Source: an uncultured Opitutaceae bacterium (GTDB lineage: Bacteria; Verrucomicrobiota; Verrucomicrobiia; Opitutales; Opitutaceae). From it: 64,000 bases of DNA. The notes below the pieces were generated by a model. The model did no database searches. It was not told the DNA's origin and was given only the letters and a program-made list of their open reading frames with translations. The stretch is from the NCBI GenBank assembly GCA_937958045.1, contig CALFXL010000049.1:7000-70999 (forward strand), written 5' to 3'. Below, in pieces: positions 20,486 to 28,086 of the stretch. The translations under genes and the position numbers were made by a program. Each line of letters opens with the position of its first letter. The stretch's first letter is position 1.

Positions 20486-21124
20486 ATGATCTCGCTCCAG
20501 AAACTGTTCGGCAAAGACCAGAAGTTCTACGATCTCCTCGAAGCCAGCGCCGAGGAAGCGCATCTGAGCACCAAGCTCCTCGCGAATTACCTCCAACGCA
20601 TCGAGTCCTACCGTAGCGCCGGCGATCTCGACGATTTCATCCAAAGCCGCCGCAAGGACAAACGCATCACCAGTCTCATCAACGAAGAACTCTGCAAAAC
20701 CTTCGTCACTCCACTGGAACGCGAAGACATCGAAGCCCTCTCGAGCGCGCTCTACCGTATTCCCAAGACCGTCGAAAAGCTCGTCGCGCGCATCTCGATC
20801 TATCCCGGCAAACTCCCGCGGGACATTTTTGTCCGGCAGGCCGAGTTGCTCAGCAAAGCCGCCGAGGCGGTCGTGTTCATGGTGAAACAACTTCGCAAAG
20901 GCGCTCAGATCGAGCAGATCGGCGAAGCCAATACCCGCCTCCAATTCGCCGAGGGCGAAGCCGACAAACACCTCTTCGGCGCCATCAAAGATCTTTATCA
21001 AGGACCGTACGACGCGAAGGAAACCGTGATTCTCCAGGATCTCTTCGAGATGCTGGAAAAGTCCATCGACCGCTGTCGCGACGCCGGCAACGTGGTTTTC
21101 CAGATCGTTCTGAAATACTCCTGA
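20486..21124 (+). CDS. DUF47 (PhoU-like) phosphate transport accessory protein
   Basis: A 212-residue all-helical protein of the DUF47/TIGR00153 family, distantly related to PhoU. It starts MISLQKLFGKDQKFYDLLE and shows the family run LLEASAEEAHLSTKLL, followed by LCKTFVTPLEREDIEALSSAL and a closing helix (CRDAGNVVFQIVLKYS). Members are nearly always encoded next to a PiT transporter and are thought to control it. Here the pit gene follows after 16 bases, so they form an operon. GGTGA at 20475 serves as ribosome-binding site and can be hidden in a leader hairpin. It is distinct from the true PhoU at 28087. Confidence 0.9.
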   Translation: MISLQKLFGKDQKFYDLLEASAEEAHLSTKLLANYLQRIESYRSAGDLDDFIQSRRKDKRITSLINEELCKTFVTPLEREDIEALSSALYRIPKTVEKLVARISIYPGKLPRDIFVRQAELLSKAAEAVVFMVKQLRKGAQIEQIGEANTRLQFAEGEADKHLFGAIKDLYQGPYDAKETVILQDLFEMLEKSIDRCRDAGNVVFQIVLKYS

Positions 21125-21140
21125 GCTGGCCGGGCCTACC

Positions 21141-22202
21141 ATGACGCTCCTCCTGCTCGTTCTCATCGCGGCCTTGGTGTTCGAATACATCAACGGCTTT
21201 CACGATACCGCCAATTCGATCGCCACGGTCGTCTCGACCAAGGTCCTCACGCCGCGTCAGGCGATCATCCTCGCCACGCTCGCGAATCTCATCGGCGCGC
21301 TTCTCGGCACCGCCGTCGCGAAAACGATCGGGAGTGGATTGATCGACACCAGCTACGTCACCATGCCCGCCGTGCTCTGCGCACTCACGGGCGCGATCAT
21401 CTGGAATATTTTCACCTGGTGGCTCGGACTTCCGTCCAGCTCCAGCCACGCGCTGATCGGCGGTCTTTGCGGTTCGGCGCTCGCGGTCGCGCATGGCGAT
21501 TGGAGCGTTCTCCACTGGTCGGAAATCAACGAAGCCGGGCACCACTCCGGCCTCTGGCCCAAGGTCGTGATGCCGATGTTCGTCGCGCCGTTTGTCGGCT
21601 TTATCATCGGTGCGATCGTGATGTCGCTCCTGTACATCGCGCTGCGCAAAGCCACGCCCCGCTTCGTCAACTTGGTCTTTGGCAAACTCCAACTCGCCAG
21701 CGCCGCCTGGATGGGCCTCAGCCACGGATCCAACGACGCACAAAAAACCATGGGCATCATCGCCCTCGCGCTCTTCACCGGCACGCAGGCCGGCACGCTC
21801 GATAATCTCCCCGGCTGGCTGCACTTCCTGCACACGCCGACCTTCGATATCCACCTGTGGGTGGTGCTTGTGTGCGCCATCACCATGGCGGCCGGCACCG
21901 CCGCCGGCGGTTGGCGCATCATCAAAACGATGGGCCACAAAATGGTGAAACTGCAACCCGTGCACGGCTTCGCCGCCGAGACCACCGCCGCCGTCACCAT
22001 CGGCATCGCGTCGCAAATGGGCGTGCCGCTTTCGACCACGCACGTGATCTCGACCTCAATCATGGGCGTCGGCGCCACCAAACGTTTCAGCGCCGTGAAA
22101 TGGGGCATCGTCGGCCGCATGGTCTGGGCGTGGGTTCTCACGATTCCGATCACCGCCGCCATCGGCTACGGGCTCATGCGCCTCGCGCATTTCGCGGATT
22201 AA
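21141..22202 (+). CDS. pit: Low-affinity inorganic phosphate transporter, PiT family
   Basis: A cation-coupled phosphate symporter in the inner membrane, 353 residues with about 10 hydrophobic helices. Both inverted PiT signature repeats are present: EYINGFHDTANSIATVVSTK near the N-terminus and GLSHGSNDAQKTMGIIAL near residue 195. The conserved GLPSSSSHALIGGL and GVPLSTTHVIS segments are also intact. It is the second gene of an operon with the DUF47 protein. A GC-rich hairpin (GGGCGA with TCGCCC near 22223-22235) follows but lacks a T-run. Together with the Pst operon at 28864-33380 the cell has two phosphate import systems within 13 kb. Confidence 0.95.
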   Translation: MTLLLLVLIAALVFEYINGFHDTANSIATVVSTKVLTPRQAIILATLANLIGALLGTAVAKTIGSGLIDTSYVTMPAVLCALTGAIIWNIFTWWLGLPSSSSHALIGGLCGSALAVAHGDWSVLHWSEINEAGHHSGLWPKVVMPMFVAPFVGFIIGAIVMSLLYIALRKATPRFVNLVFGKLQLASAAWMGLSHGSNDAQKTMGIIALALFTGTQAGTLDNLPGWLHFLHTPTFDIHLWVVLVCAITMAAGTAAGGWRIIKTMGHKMVKLQPVHGFAAETTAAVTIGIASQMGVPLSTTHVISTSIMGVGATKRFSAVKWGIVGRMVWAWVLTIPITAAIGYGLMRLAHFAD

Positions 22203-22311
22203 GAATGAGTGGAAATTGCGCGGGCGATCTCGCCCTCGCGCATCCGCCTTTCCCCTCCGCCGTCTAAAAAGATTGCGCCGCTCGCGCGCATCGCACGCGA
22301 TTCCCGCCGCG

Positions 22312-23742
22312 ATGTCCGACGCCCCCGCTCTCCCCACCGGTTGCGAAATTCTGTTGCTCGAAGACGACGCCGTGCTGCGTCGCCGGCTCGCCGCTTATCT
22401 TCGCTCCCTCGGTGCCGAAATCTCCGAAGCGTCCACGCTCGCGGAAGCACGTCGCCTCGCGAAAGACCTGCGCCTCGATTTCGCGCTCATCGACCTGCAT
22501 CTGCCCGACGGCGAGAGCATCGAGTTGCTGCGCGAAGATCTGTTTTCCGAAAACACCGGCGTGGTCGTCATGACCGCGTTTGGCGGCGTGAAAAAAGCCG
22601 TCGAAGCCATGCGACTCGGCGCAGGTGACTACCTCGCCAAACCTTTCGAACCCGAAGAACTCCCGCTCGCTTTCCTGCGCTGCCGGGCGCAGCGCCACGC
22701 CGAGCGACGCGATCAACACCGCACGCACGGCTCCGCCGCGAGCAGCGACACGGGCGACTTGTTCTTCGGTGCGAGCCTCGCCGGAGTCACCGCGCAACTC
22801 GAACGCATCCTCGCCGCCGAGCGCCGTCTCGAGCGGCAGCTTCCGCCCATCCTCATCGAAGGCGAAACCGGCACCGGCAAGAGTGTATTGGCACGATGGA
22901 TACATCATAACGGACCGCGCGCGGCGCGTCCGTTCATCGCCGTCAATTGCGCGGCGCTCCCCGAAACGCTCGTCGAGTCCGAGCTGTTTGGACACGAACG
23001 CGGCGCCTTCACCGATGCGAAAACCGCGCGCGTCGGCCTGTTCGAGGCGGCCGATGGCGGCACGTTGTTTCTCGACGAGATCGGGGCGCTCTCACCGTCC
23101 ACACAGGCCAAGGTTCTCACCGCCGTAGAAGAAAATCGGATACGCCGCCTCGGCTCCACGCGCGAGATCGCCATCGACACGCGACTGCTTGCCGCGAGCA
23201 ATCAACCGCTCGCCGACTTGGTGGAGGAAAAACGTTTCCGCGAAGATCTCTTTCACCGCCTCAACCTCCTGCACATCACGCTGCCGCCACTGCGCGAGCG
23301 CGGCACCGATCTCATCGAACTCGCCCGCCATCTTCTCAAAAAACTCGCGGCGCGACATCGCCGTCCCGACTTGCGCATCTCGCCTGCGGGCGAAGCGCGT
23401 CTGCTCGCCCAACCTTGGCACGGCAACATCCGGCAGCTCGCGCACGAGCTGGAACGCGCGATCATTTTTTCCGCGAGCTCCACCCTCGACTTCGATCACT
23501 TCGACGCGCCGGTTTCCGCCGCACCGACGTCGTGGCGCAACCCCGCGTGGCGAATGCCCGAAGAAGGCTTCACGTTGGAAAGCGTCATCAACGCGCTAGT
23601 CGCCGAAGCGCTGCGCGAGACCAACGGCAATGTATCCGCCGCGGCACGACGCCTCGGCGTCACCCGCGAATTTCTCCGCTACCGTCTGCATCCCGATCGC
23701 GCGAATCCCCCGCCCGCGACGAACAATGACGGCGGGCGTTAA
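22312..23742 (+). CDS. Sigma-54-dependent response regulator (NtrC family)
   Basis: A 476-residue activator with three domains. The receiver occupies residues about 10-125, with EILLLEDDAVL, acceptor Asp about 61 in ALIDLHLPDG, Thr/Ala in VVMTAFGG and Lys in YLAKPF. The AAA+ sigma-54 interaction domain has Walker A IEGETGTGKSVL (about 181-192) and the loop ELFGHERGAFTDA (a GAFTGA variant with Asp), then GGTLFLDEIG. The C-terminal Fis-type HTH is ETNGNVSAAARRLGVTREFL. ATG 22312 is chosen because the receiver begins directly after it. The gene directly precedes an outer-membrane protein gene with a good -24/-12 promoter. The membrane kinase at 26703 is the likely partner. The pit gene ends 109 bases upstream. 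Confidence 0.93.
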   Translation: MSDAPALPTGCEILLLEDDAVLRRRLAAYLRSLGAEISEASTLAEARRLAKDLRLDFALIDLHLPDGESIELLREDLFSENTGVVVMTAFGGVKKAVEAMRLGAGDYLAKPFEPEELPLAFLRCRAQRHAERRDQHRTHGSAASSDTGDLFFGASLAGVTAQLERILAAERRLERQLPPILIEGETGTGKSVLARWIHHNGPRAARPFIAVNCAALPETLVESELFGHERGAFTDAKTARVGLFEAADGGTLFLDEIGALSPSTQAKVLTAVEENRIRRLGSTREIAIDTRLLAASNQPLADLVEEKRFREDLFHRLNLLHITLPPLRERGTDLIELARHLLKKLAARHRRPDLRISPAGEARLLAQPWHGNIRQLAHELERAIIFSASSTLDFDHFDAPVSAAPTSWRNPAWRMPEEGFTLESVINALVAEALRETNGNVSAAARRLGVTREFLRYRLHPDRANPPPATNNDGGR

Positions 23743-23820
23743 CCCCCAAGCATCGATGCGATGCGGTTGGCGTTTTGGGCGCAGGCAACCGTTCGACAAA
23801 AACCCTTTCGGCCACCCGAA

Positions 23821-23833
23821 AATCAATCTGATT
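23821..23833 (+). promoter_or_regulatory. IHF-like AT-rich bend site upstream of the sigma-54 promoter
   Basis: AATCAATCTGATT at 23821-23833 matches the first half (WATCAA) of the IHF consensus fully and the second half in part. The surrounding 23821-23865 is strikingly AT-rich for this genome. IHF bending between activator site and -24/-12 promoter is normal at such promoters. A perfect 10-bp palindrome GCATCGATGC (23750-23759) further upstream could be the activator site. All three roles are inferred. Confidence 0.35.
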
Positions 23834-23876
23834 TTAATTATTTAATATCCAATAAGTTAAACGACATCCGCCAAAC

Positions 23877-23892
23877 TGGCACGCGGCGCGCA
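23877..23892 (+). promoter_or_regulatory. Probable sigma-54 (-24/-12) promoter
   Basis: TGGCACGCGGCGCGCA has the invariant GG and GC dinucleotides at correct spacing and a full TGGCACG -24 element. It departs from the TGGCACGNNNNTTGCA consensus only at the two T positions of -12. It lies 51 bases upstream of the ATG at 23944, giving a 5' leader of about 40 bases. It also lies just after a gene for a sigma-54 activator, which is its likely regulator. Confidence 0.65.
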
Positions 23893-23943
23893 TAAAGAGC
23901 AGCTGTAACTGCACGTTACTCCCACACTTCACCTCTCACACCC

Positions 23944-24558
23944 ATGATTACCCTCCAACGCTCCTTCCGCACATTGCTAGTCACCGCATCGCTGGCGCTC
24001 ACCAGCCACGCCTTTGCGCAGCTGAACGCTGGCTTCATCGGCAACCGCTATGTCGGCGCCGGTTTCTTTTTGGAAAAGGTCGACGACTCGGCGGTCGACA
24101 ACGGCACGGCCTTCAGCGCAGTGGCCAATGTTCCCATCAACGACTTTCTCGATTTCTCCGGCAGCGCCTACCACGAGCGCTTCGACGAGTTTGATATTCG
24201 CGATAAACGAGTCTCCGGCACGGTGGTCGCGTACAGGGATCTCGATTACTTCAAACCCTTCGTCGAACTCGGCCTCGCCGGCACCTGGCAGTCGTCCACC
24301 ATCAACGGCCATACATACAAGCGCCATGACGGCATCTATCTCGCCGGTCTCGGCGTGGAAGCGATCATCAGTCGTCAAAGCGCGCTCTTCGTTCGCGCGA
24401 CTTACAACAAATACTTCGACAGCGCCAACGGCGACTACTGGACCTACGCGGGCGGCATCAACACGTGGTTCAACGAACGCGTCGGCAGTGTCTTCTGCGT
24501 AGCTTTCAACGAAAGCGAATCCACGGTCGTAAGTTTCTCGGTCGTGCTCCGCTTCTAG
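23944..24558 (+). CDS. Small outer-membrane beta-barrel-like protein, sigma-54 controlled (predicted)
   Basis: A 204-residue exported protein of unknown function. It has a typical signal peptide (MITLQRSFRTLLVTASLALT, cut after AFA). The rest is alternating polar/hydrophobic beta strands with many aromatic residues, such as YVGAGFFLEKVDD, FLDFSGSAYHERFDEF, YFKPFVELGLAGTW and TYAGGINTWF. It ends VVSFSVVLRF with the C-terminal Phe expected of BamA substrates. An eight-stranded barrel is plausible. It is transcribed from the -24/-12 promoter at 23877 and lies between the response regulator and the Pro/Gly-rich protein. The family was not recognised. Confidence 0.75.
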   Translation: MITLQRSFRTLLVTASLALTSHAFAQLNAGFIGNRYVGAGFFLEKVDDSAVDNGTAFSAVANVPINDFLDFSGSAYHERFDEFDIRDKRVSGTVVAYRDLDYFKPFVELGLAGTWQSSTINGHTYKRHDGIYLAGLGVEAIISRQSALFVRATYNKYFDSANGDYWTYAGGINTWFNERVGSVFCVAFNESESTVVSFSVVLRF

Positions 24559-24667
24559 TCCTCTCCTCCCTTTTCTTTCTCGCCTGACGACTCTTGGCGC
24601 GAACGCGCGCGCCTCATCGGGCGCCTTATGTCCGCTCATCTTTCCCTCTTTCAAAAAAATCGTCGCC

Positions 24668-26605
24668 ATGAATACCCCGTCCAGAATCCGCCCCCTCCGA
24701 TCTTCACGAGATCGTCGTCGCGTCTGGCTGTTTACTTTACTCCTGCTCGGCGCGACCACGGCGTTCGCCGATCGTTTCATCGTTCCCACCGATAATTCTT
24801 CGTCGTCATCGCCACCGCCGCCTCCGCCACCGCCGCCTCCGCCACCGCCGTCGGGTGGAGGTGGATACTCTGGAGGCTCGTCCGGCTCAAGCGGTGGGTC
24901 AGGTTATTCCGGCGGCGACTCCGGCGGAGGTCGCTTTATTGTGCCTGGTCCTGGCAGCAGTTCTTACTCCGGAGGAGGCGGCATCGGGGGTGGTGGATAT
25001 GGCGGAGGCTACTATCACCACCACCACGGTTACTACGATCCGTTCTGGGGCGGCTGCTATTACTGGGGCGGCAATTATTATTTCTGGGGCGGCCACTTCT
25101 ATTCGCCGTTCTATCATCGCTACGCGTATTACCGCGATCCGAGTTACTACGATTATCGCACGGTTCCGTCGGAAAACACGCAGTCGCCGATCTTCTTCCC
25201 GCCTGCACCGCCGCCCTTGGGCGCCGCGTTGCCGCCGAAGCCACCACCTTTTGCCACGCTGCGCGCACCGGAAACGCTCTCGTCGTATCTCTACGAGCCG
25301 TTCTACGCACCGCTGAGCACGCGTCTCGCGCAGGGCGATCTCACCAAAAAGATGACGCAGCGCCTCGAGGCTTATCGAACCACACGCGACCGGTTGCGCG
25401 AAGAGTTGCTGCAACGTCTCGACTCGCTCCAAAACGCCGCACCCGCCGAACGCATCTCCGCACTCGAAGCGTTTGCCCGTCAACAAACCCCCGCACTCCG
25501 CAAACTCGAAGCCGACGCCGACGCGCTCCGAAGCGATCTGCTTCATGGCGGTTTGATCGCGGTGTTCTCCGGCAGTGGCGATTGGAACCAACGTCGCAAC
25601 TGGCGCCTCGGCGTCGGCCAACTCGCCGGCGACCGCGAGAAAATCATCTCCGCCGAGTTTCGCGTCATTCGCGCCGCGGTGTTCTATCAAGACGGCTTGT
25701 CCCCCGAGCAACGTCGTCTCCTCCGCGAAGTCGAGATGGATCTTCAAGTCGAAGCCTTCCGTCCGAAAAACGCAGAACCTATCTCCAACGAGGCCCTCGT
25801 TTACTTCTCGCCCGAGGCCACACGCATCCCTCTGCCGGCCGACACGCCACCCGAGCTTTCGCTAAAACTTGCGGCGTACACCGAAGAAAAAGACGCGCTC
25901 AAAACCGCTCTCCGTGACGCCATCTACACGCTCGATCCGTTGAGCGACAGCCGTCGCACGGAGGCCCTGCAAAAGCTCGCCGCGGAACAAGCGCCGCGCT
26001 TCGCCACGCTCGAAGCGCTCGCGGAAGAAATCCGCCTCGAATTCGAGCGCCTGCCAAATCGTCCGGGACTGCCCACGCCGCCCGATTTCCCGCCGGCCCT
26101 CAGCGCGCGGATCACCGCCTATCAGAACGAGAAAAACGCGCTCCACAAAGCGCTTCAGTACCGTCTCGACGCACTCCGCAAGAGCAAGGCGCAGGACATC
26201 AACATCGTCGAAAAGCCCAACACCTCGCTCGAAGCGACGACGCTGCGTATCGAAATTCCGGATACACCGGCATCGGCGTCGATCGCGAGCGCGGCGCGCG
26301 AACTCATCCAGTCGTTTAATCGCGAAAATCAGAAACGCATCGCCGAGCTCGGCAAGGAGCGCGCCGCGATCCGCGAAGAAGTCGCCCGGTTCGCCGCCTC
26401 TCAGGTCAACGCGGACAAATCCGTGGACTCTTTGATCAGCGATTTCTACACAAACCTTCAGCAAGGCGAACGGTGGCAGCACTATCGCTATTATCAGATA
26501 GCCGTGCTCCAGCCCGGACTTTCTCCGGAGCAACGTCGCCTGCTGCTTGGCATCGGACTGGAACACCTCGGGCTTCATCTGCCCGCAGGTGAATATCCGC
26601 CGTGA
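24668..26605 (+). CDS. Secreted Pro/Gly/Tyr-rich protein with repeated helical domains
   Basis: A 645-residue surface or periplasmic protein of unknown function. A signal peptide (WLFTLLLLGATTAFA) is followed by RFIVP, a Ser run, about 14 consecutive prolines, a Gly/Ser stretch, a second RFIVP and a Tyr/His/Trp/Gly-rich zone to about residue 170. From about 215 on it is helical and charged. Three related blocks begin LSTRL (about 215), LSLKL (about 394) and LSARI (about 475), each continuing as a-AY-x4-D/NAL. The sequence LSPEQRRLL also occurs twice (about 344 and 620). The Tyr/Gly-rich region resembles adhesive or cell-wall-associated segments, but no family was recognised. The proline run would need EF-P. 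It sits 109 bases after the barrel gene with no obvious terminator between, so both may share the sigma-54 promoter. Confidence 0.75.
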   Translation: MNTPSRIRPLRSSRDRRRVWLFTLLLLGATTAFADRFIVPTDNSSSSSPPPPPPPPPPPPPSGGGGYSGGSSGSSGGSGYSGGDSGGGRFIVPGPGSSSYSGGGGIGGGGYGGGYYHHHHGYYDPFWGGCYYWGGNYYFWGGHFYSPFYHRYAYYRDPSYYDYRTVPSENTQSPIFFPPAPPPLGAALPPKPPPFATLRAPETLSSYLYEPFYAPLSTRLAQGDLTKKMTQRLEAYRTTRDRLREELLQRLDSLQNAAPAERISALEAFARQQTPALRKLEADADALRSDLLHGGLIAVFSGSGDWNQRRNWRLGVGQLAGDREKIISAEFRVIRAAVFYQDGLSPEQRRLLREVEMDLQVEAFRPKNAEPISNEALVYFSPEATRIPLPADTPPELSLKLAAYTEEKDALKTALRDAIYTLDPLSDSRRTEALQKLAAEQAPRFATLEALAEEIRLEFERLPNRPGLPTPPDFPPALSARITAYQNEKNALHKALQYRLDALRKSKAQDINIVEKPNTSLEATTLRIEIPDTPASASIASAARELIQSFNRENQKRIAELGKERAAIREEVARFAASQVNADKSVDSLISDFYTNLQQGERWQHYRYYQIAVLQPGLSPEQRRLLLGIGLEHLGLHLPAGEYPP

Positions 26606-26651
26606 TCCGCTTCTTCGATACGTCGGAAAATCCGACTCGATTACAAGGAAC

Positions 26652-26683
26652 ATTCGCCGATGATGTCCGCATCATCGGCGAAT
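26652..26683 (+). terminator. Perfect 14-bp hairpin between the surface protein and kinase genes
   Basis: ATTCGCCGATGATG (26652-26665) pairs perfectly with CATCATCGGCGAAT (26670-26683) across a TCCG loop. Only a weak T-run (CGTTTGT) follows. It starts 46 bases past the stop codon, so a terminator or mRNA-stabilising structure is most likely. A smaller hairpin, GTCGGA/TCCGAC, precedes it at 26622-26636. Confidence 0.6.
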
Positions 26684-26702
26684 CGTTTGTCCGTCTCCTT
26701 CC

Positions 26703-28073
26703 GTGGCTGGAGCATCCTCATCCCTTCCGTCTTCTTCGCGACAGCTGGTCCTGACCCTCGTGACCGGCGTGCTGCTCGTGGCGATTTTTTCGGCCATGGT
26801 CATCCGCTTCGCGGATGAGTTGCGCGCAGAGATTCGTCAGACGATCATCGAGCGCGATGCGGCAATCCTCCTGCCTGTAGCCTTGCAACAATTGCACGAC
26901 CCGGAAGCGACACTTCCCGGGCCATTGCCCTCACCCGCGGCTGCACTCACCGCCATTCTGAAAAGCGCACGCCAAGAAGGCATGCTCGCGGTCGCCGTCT
27001 TCGACGACGCAGGACGCACCCTTCAATCCGTGCCCTCCTCGATGCTTTTCGTCGAGTTGCCCGCCGAAGACTACGCCCGCTTGCTCACCGGCTCCTCGAT
27101 CAGTCGCTACCATCCGGAGTTTCCTCTCGATCAACACTTCACCGGCGTGGCCGCGGATGCCCGCGCACCCGTGCTCGAGGTCTTGCTCGCGCTACCCGAC
27201 GACCGCACCGGACTACCGCTGGGATTTGCCCGCTACTACATCGATGCGCGACCGCTCACCGCCGAACTCGCACTCATCGATCGCCGCGTGCACCGGCAGA
27301 CCGCCGCCACACTCGGTATCGGCAGCATTCTCATTTTCTTGGTACTCGCCGGCGCTTACCACGGACTGCGCCGCGCACAACGCGCCATCGCCGAAAGCAA
27401 CGAGCGCCTCATGCGCACCAACTTCGAGCTCACGCTCGCCGCCAAGGCGTCCGCGCTCGGTCAAATTACCTCGCATCTTGTGCACGGCCTCCAAGGTCCT
27501 GTCGCCGGTCTGCGCGCGATCGTCGCCGAACGTGACAGCGAAGAATGGCGCGACGCCGCCGCTTACACCGAGCGCCTGCAATCGCTTATTCAAGAAACCG
27601 TCGCGCTGCTCGCGGAGGAACGTTCGCAGACTCACTACGAAATCACCGGTAGTGAAATCATGGATACGATCCATCGGCGAAACGCCGCCGCCGCTGCGGA
27701 AAAAGGCGTGGAACTTTCCATCCGCGAATCTCACGCGCCCGCGCTCGACAACCATCGCGGCAGTCTCGTGTGCCTCATCGCCGCCAACCTTATTCAAAAT
27801 GCCATCGCGGTGACGCCCGCCGGCCGCCGCATCGATGTCTCCCTCGAAAACGGTGACGGTCATCTCACGCTCGCCGTGGCGGACCAAGGCCCGGGCATCC
27901 CGCCGGAGATTCGCGAGCGTCTTTTTGAACCTGGTCGCTCCACGCGCCCCGGCGGCACGGGTCTTGGTCTGGCGATCTCGCATTTACTCGCCCGTCAGCT
28001 CGGTGGCGAACTCTCGCTCGCCTACAGCGGCAGCGATGGCGCGGTGTTTCAACTGCGCCTGCCTCTGACGTAA
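26703..28073 (+). CDS. Membrane sensor histidine kinase, likely partner of the sigma-54 regulator
   Basis: A 456-residue kinase starting at GTG 26703. One transmembrane helix (about residues 14-36), an extracytoplasmic sensor of about 160 residues and a second helix (about 200-222, GIGSILIFLVLAGAYHGL) frame a two-pass topology. The dimerisation helix has QITSHLVHGLQGPVAGL. His 261 is the probable acceptor, with Pro five positions on, but the usual HE/HD is HG. The ATPase domain has NLIQNAIAVTP, ADQGPGIPPEIRERLFEPG and GGTGLGLAISHLL. No response regulator is adjacent; the nearest orphan partner is the NtrC-type regulator at 22312, on the same strand. The gene is convergent with phoU. Confidence 0.87.
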   Translation: MAGASSSLPSSSRQLVLTLVTGVLLVAIFSAMVIRFADELRAEIRQTIIERDAAILLPVALQQLHDPEATLPGPLPSPAAALTAILKSARQEGMLAVAVFDDAGRTLQSVPSSMLFVELPAEDYARLLTGSSISRYHPEFPLDQHFTGVAADARAPVLEVLLALPDDRTGLPLGFARYYIDARPLTAELALIDRRVHRQTAATLGIGSILIFLVLAGAYHGLRRAQRAIAESNERLMRTNFELTLAAKASALGQITSHLVHGLQGPVAGLRAIVAERDSEEWRDAAAYTERLQSLIQETVALLAEERSQTHYEITGSEIMDTIHRRNAAAAAEKGVELSIRESHAPALDNHRGSLVCLIAANLIQNAIAVTPAGRRIDVSLENGDGHLTLAVADQGPGIPPEIRERLFEPGRSTRPGGTGLGLAISHLLARQLGGELSLAYSGSDGAVFQLRLPLT

Positions 28074-28086
28074 ATCACGCGCCAGC

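Noticed and set aside
22894..22910. TGGCACGATGG inside the response regulator gene, considered as a second -24/-12 promoter
   Set aside because: It lies in coding sequence of the AAA+ domain and has no -12 element.
24800..24870. Repetitive CCG/CCACCG tract, considered as a DNA repeat or CRISPR-like array
   Set aside because: It is in frame and encodes the polyproline and Gly-rich part of a secreted protein; there are no spacers.
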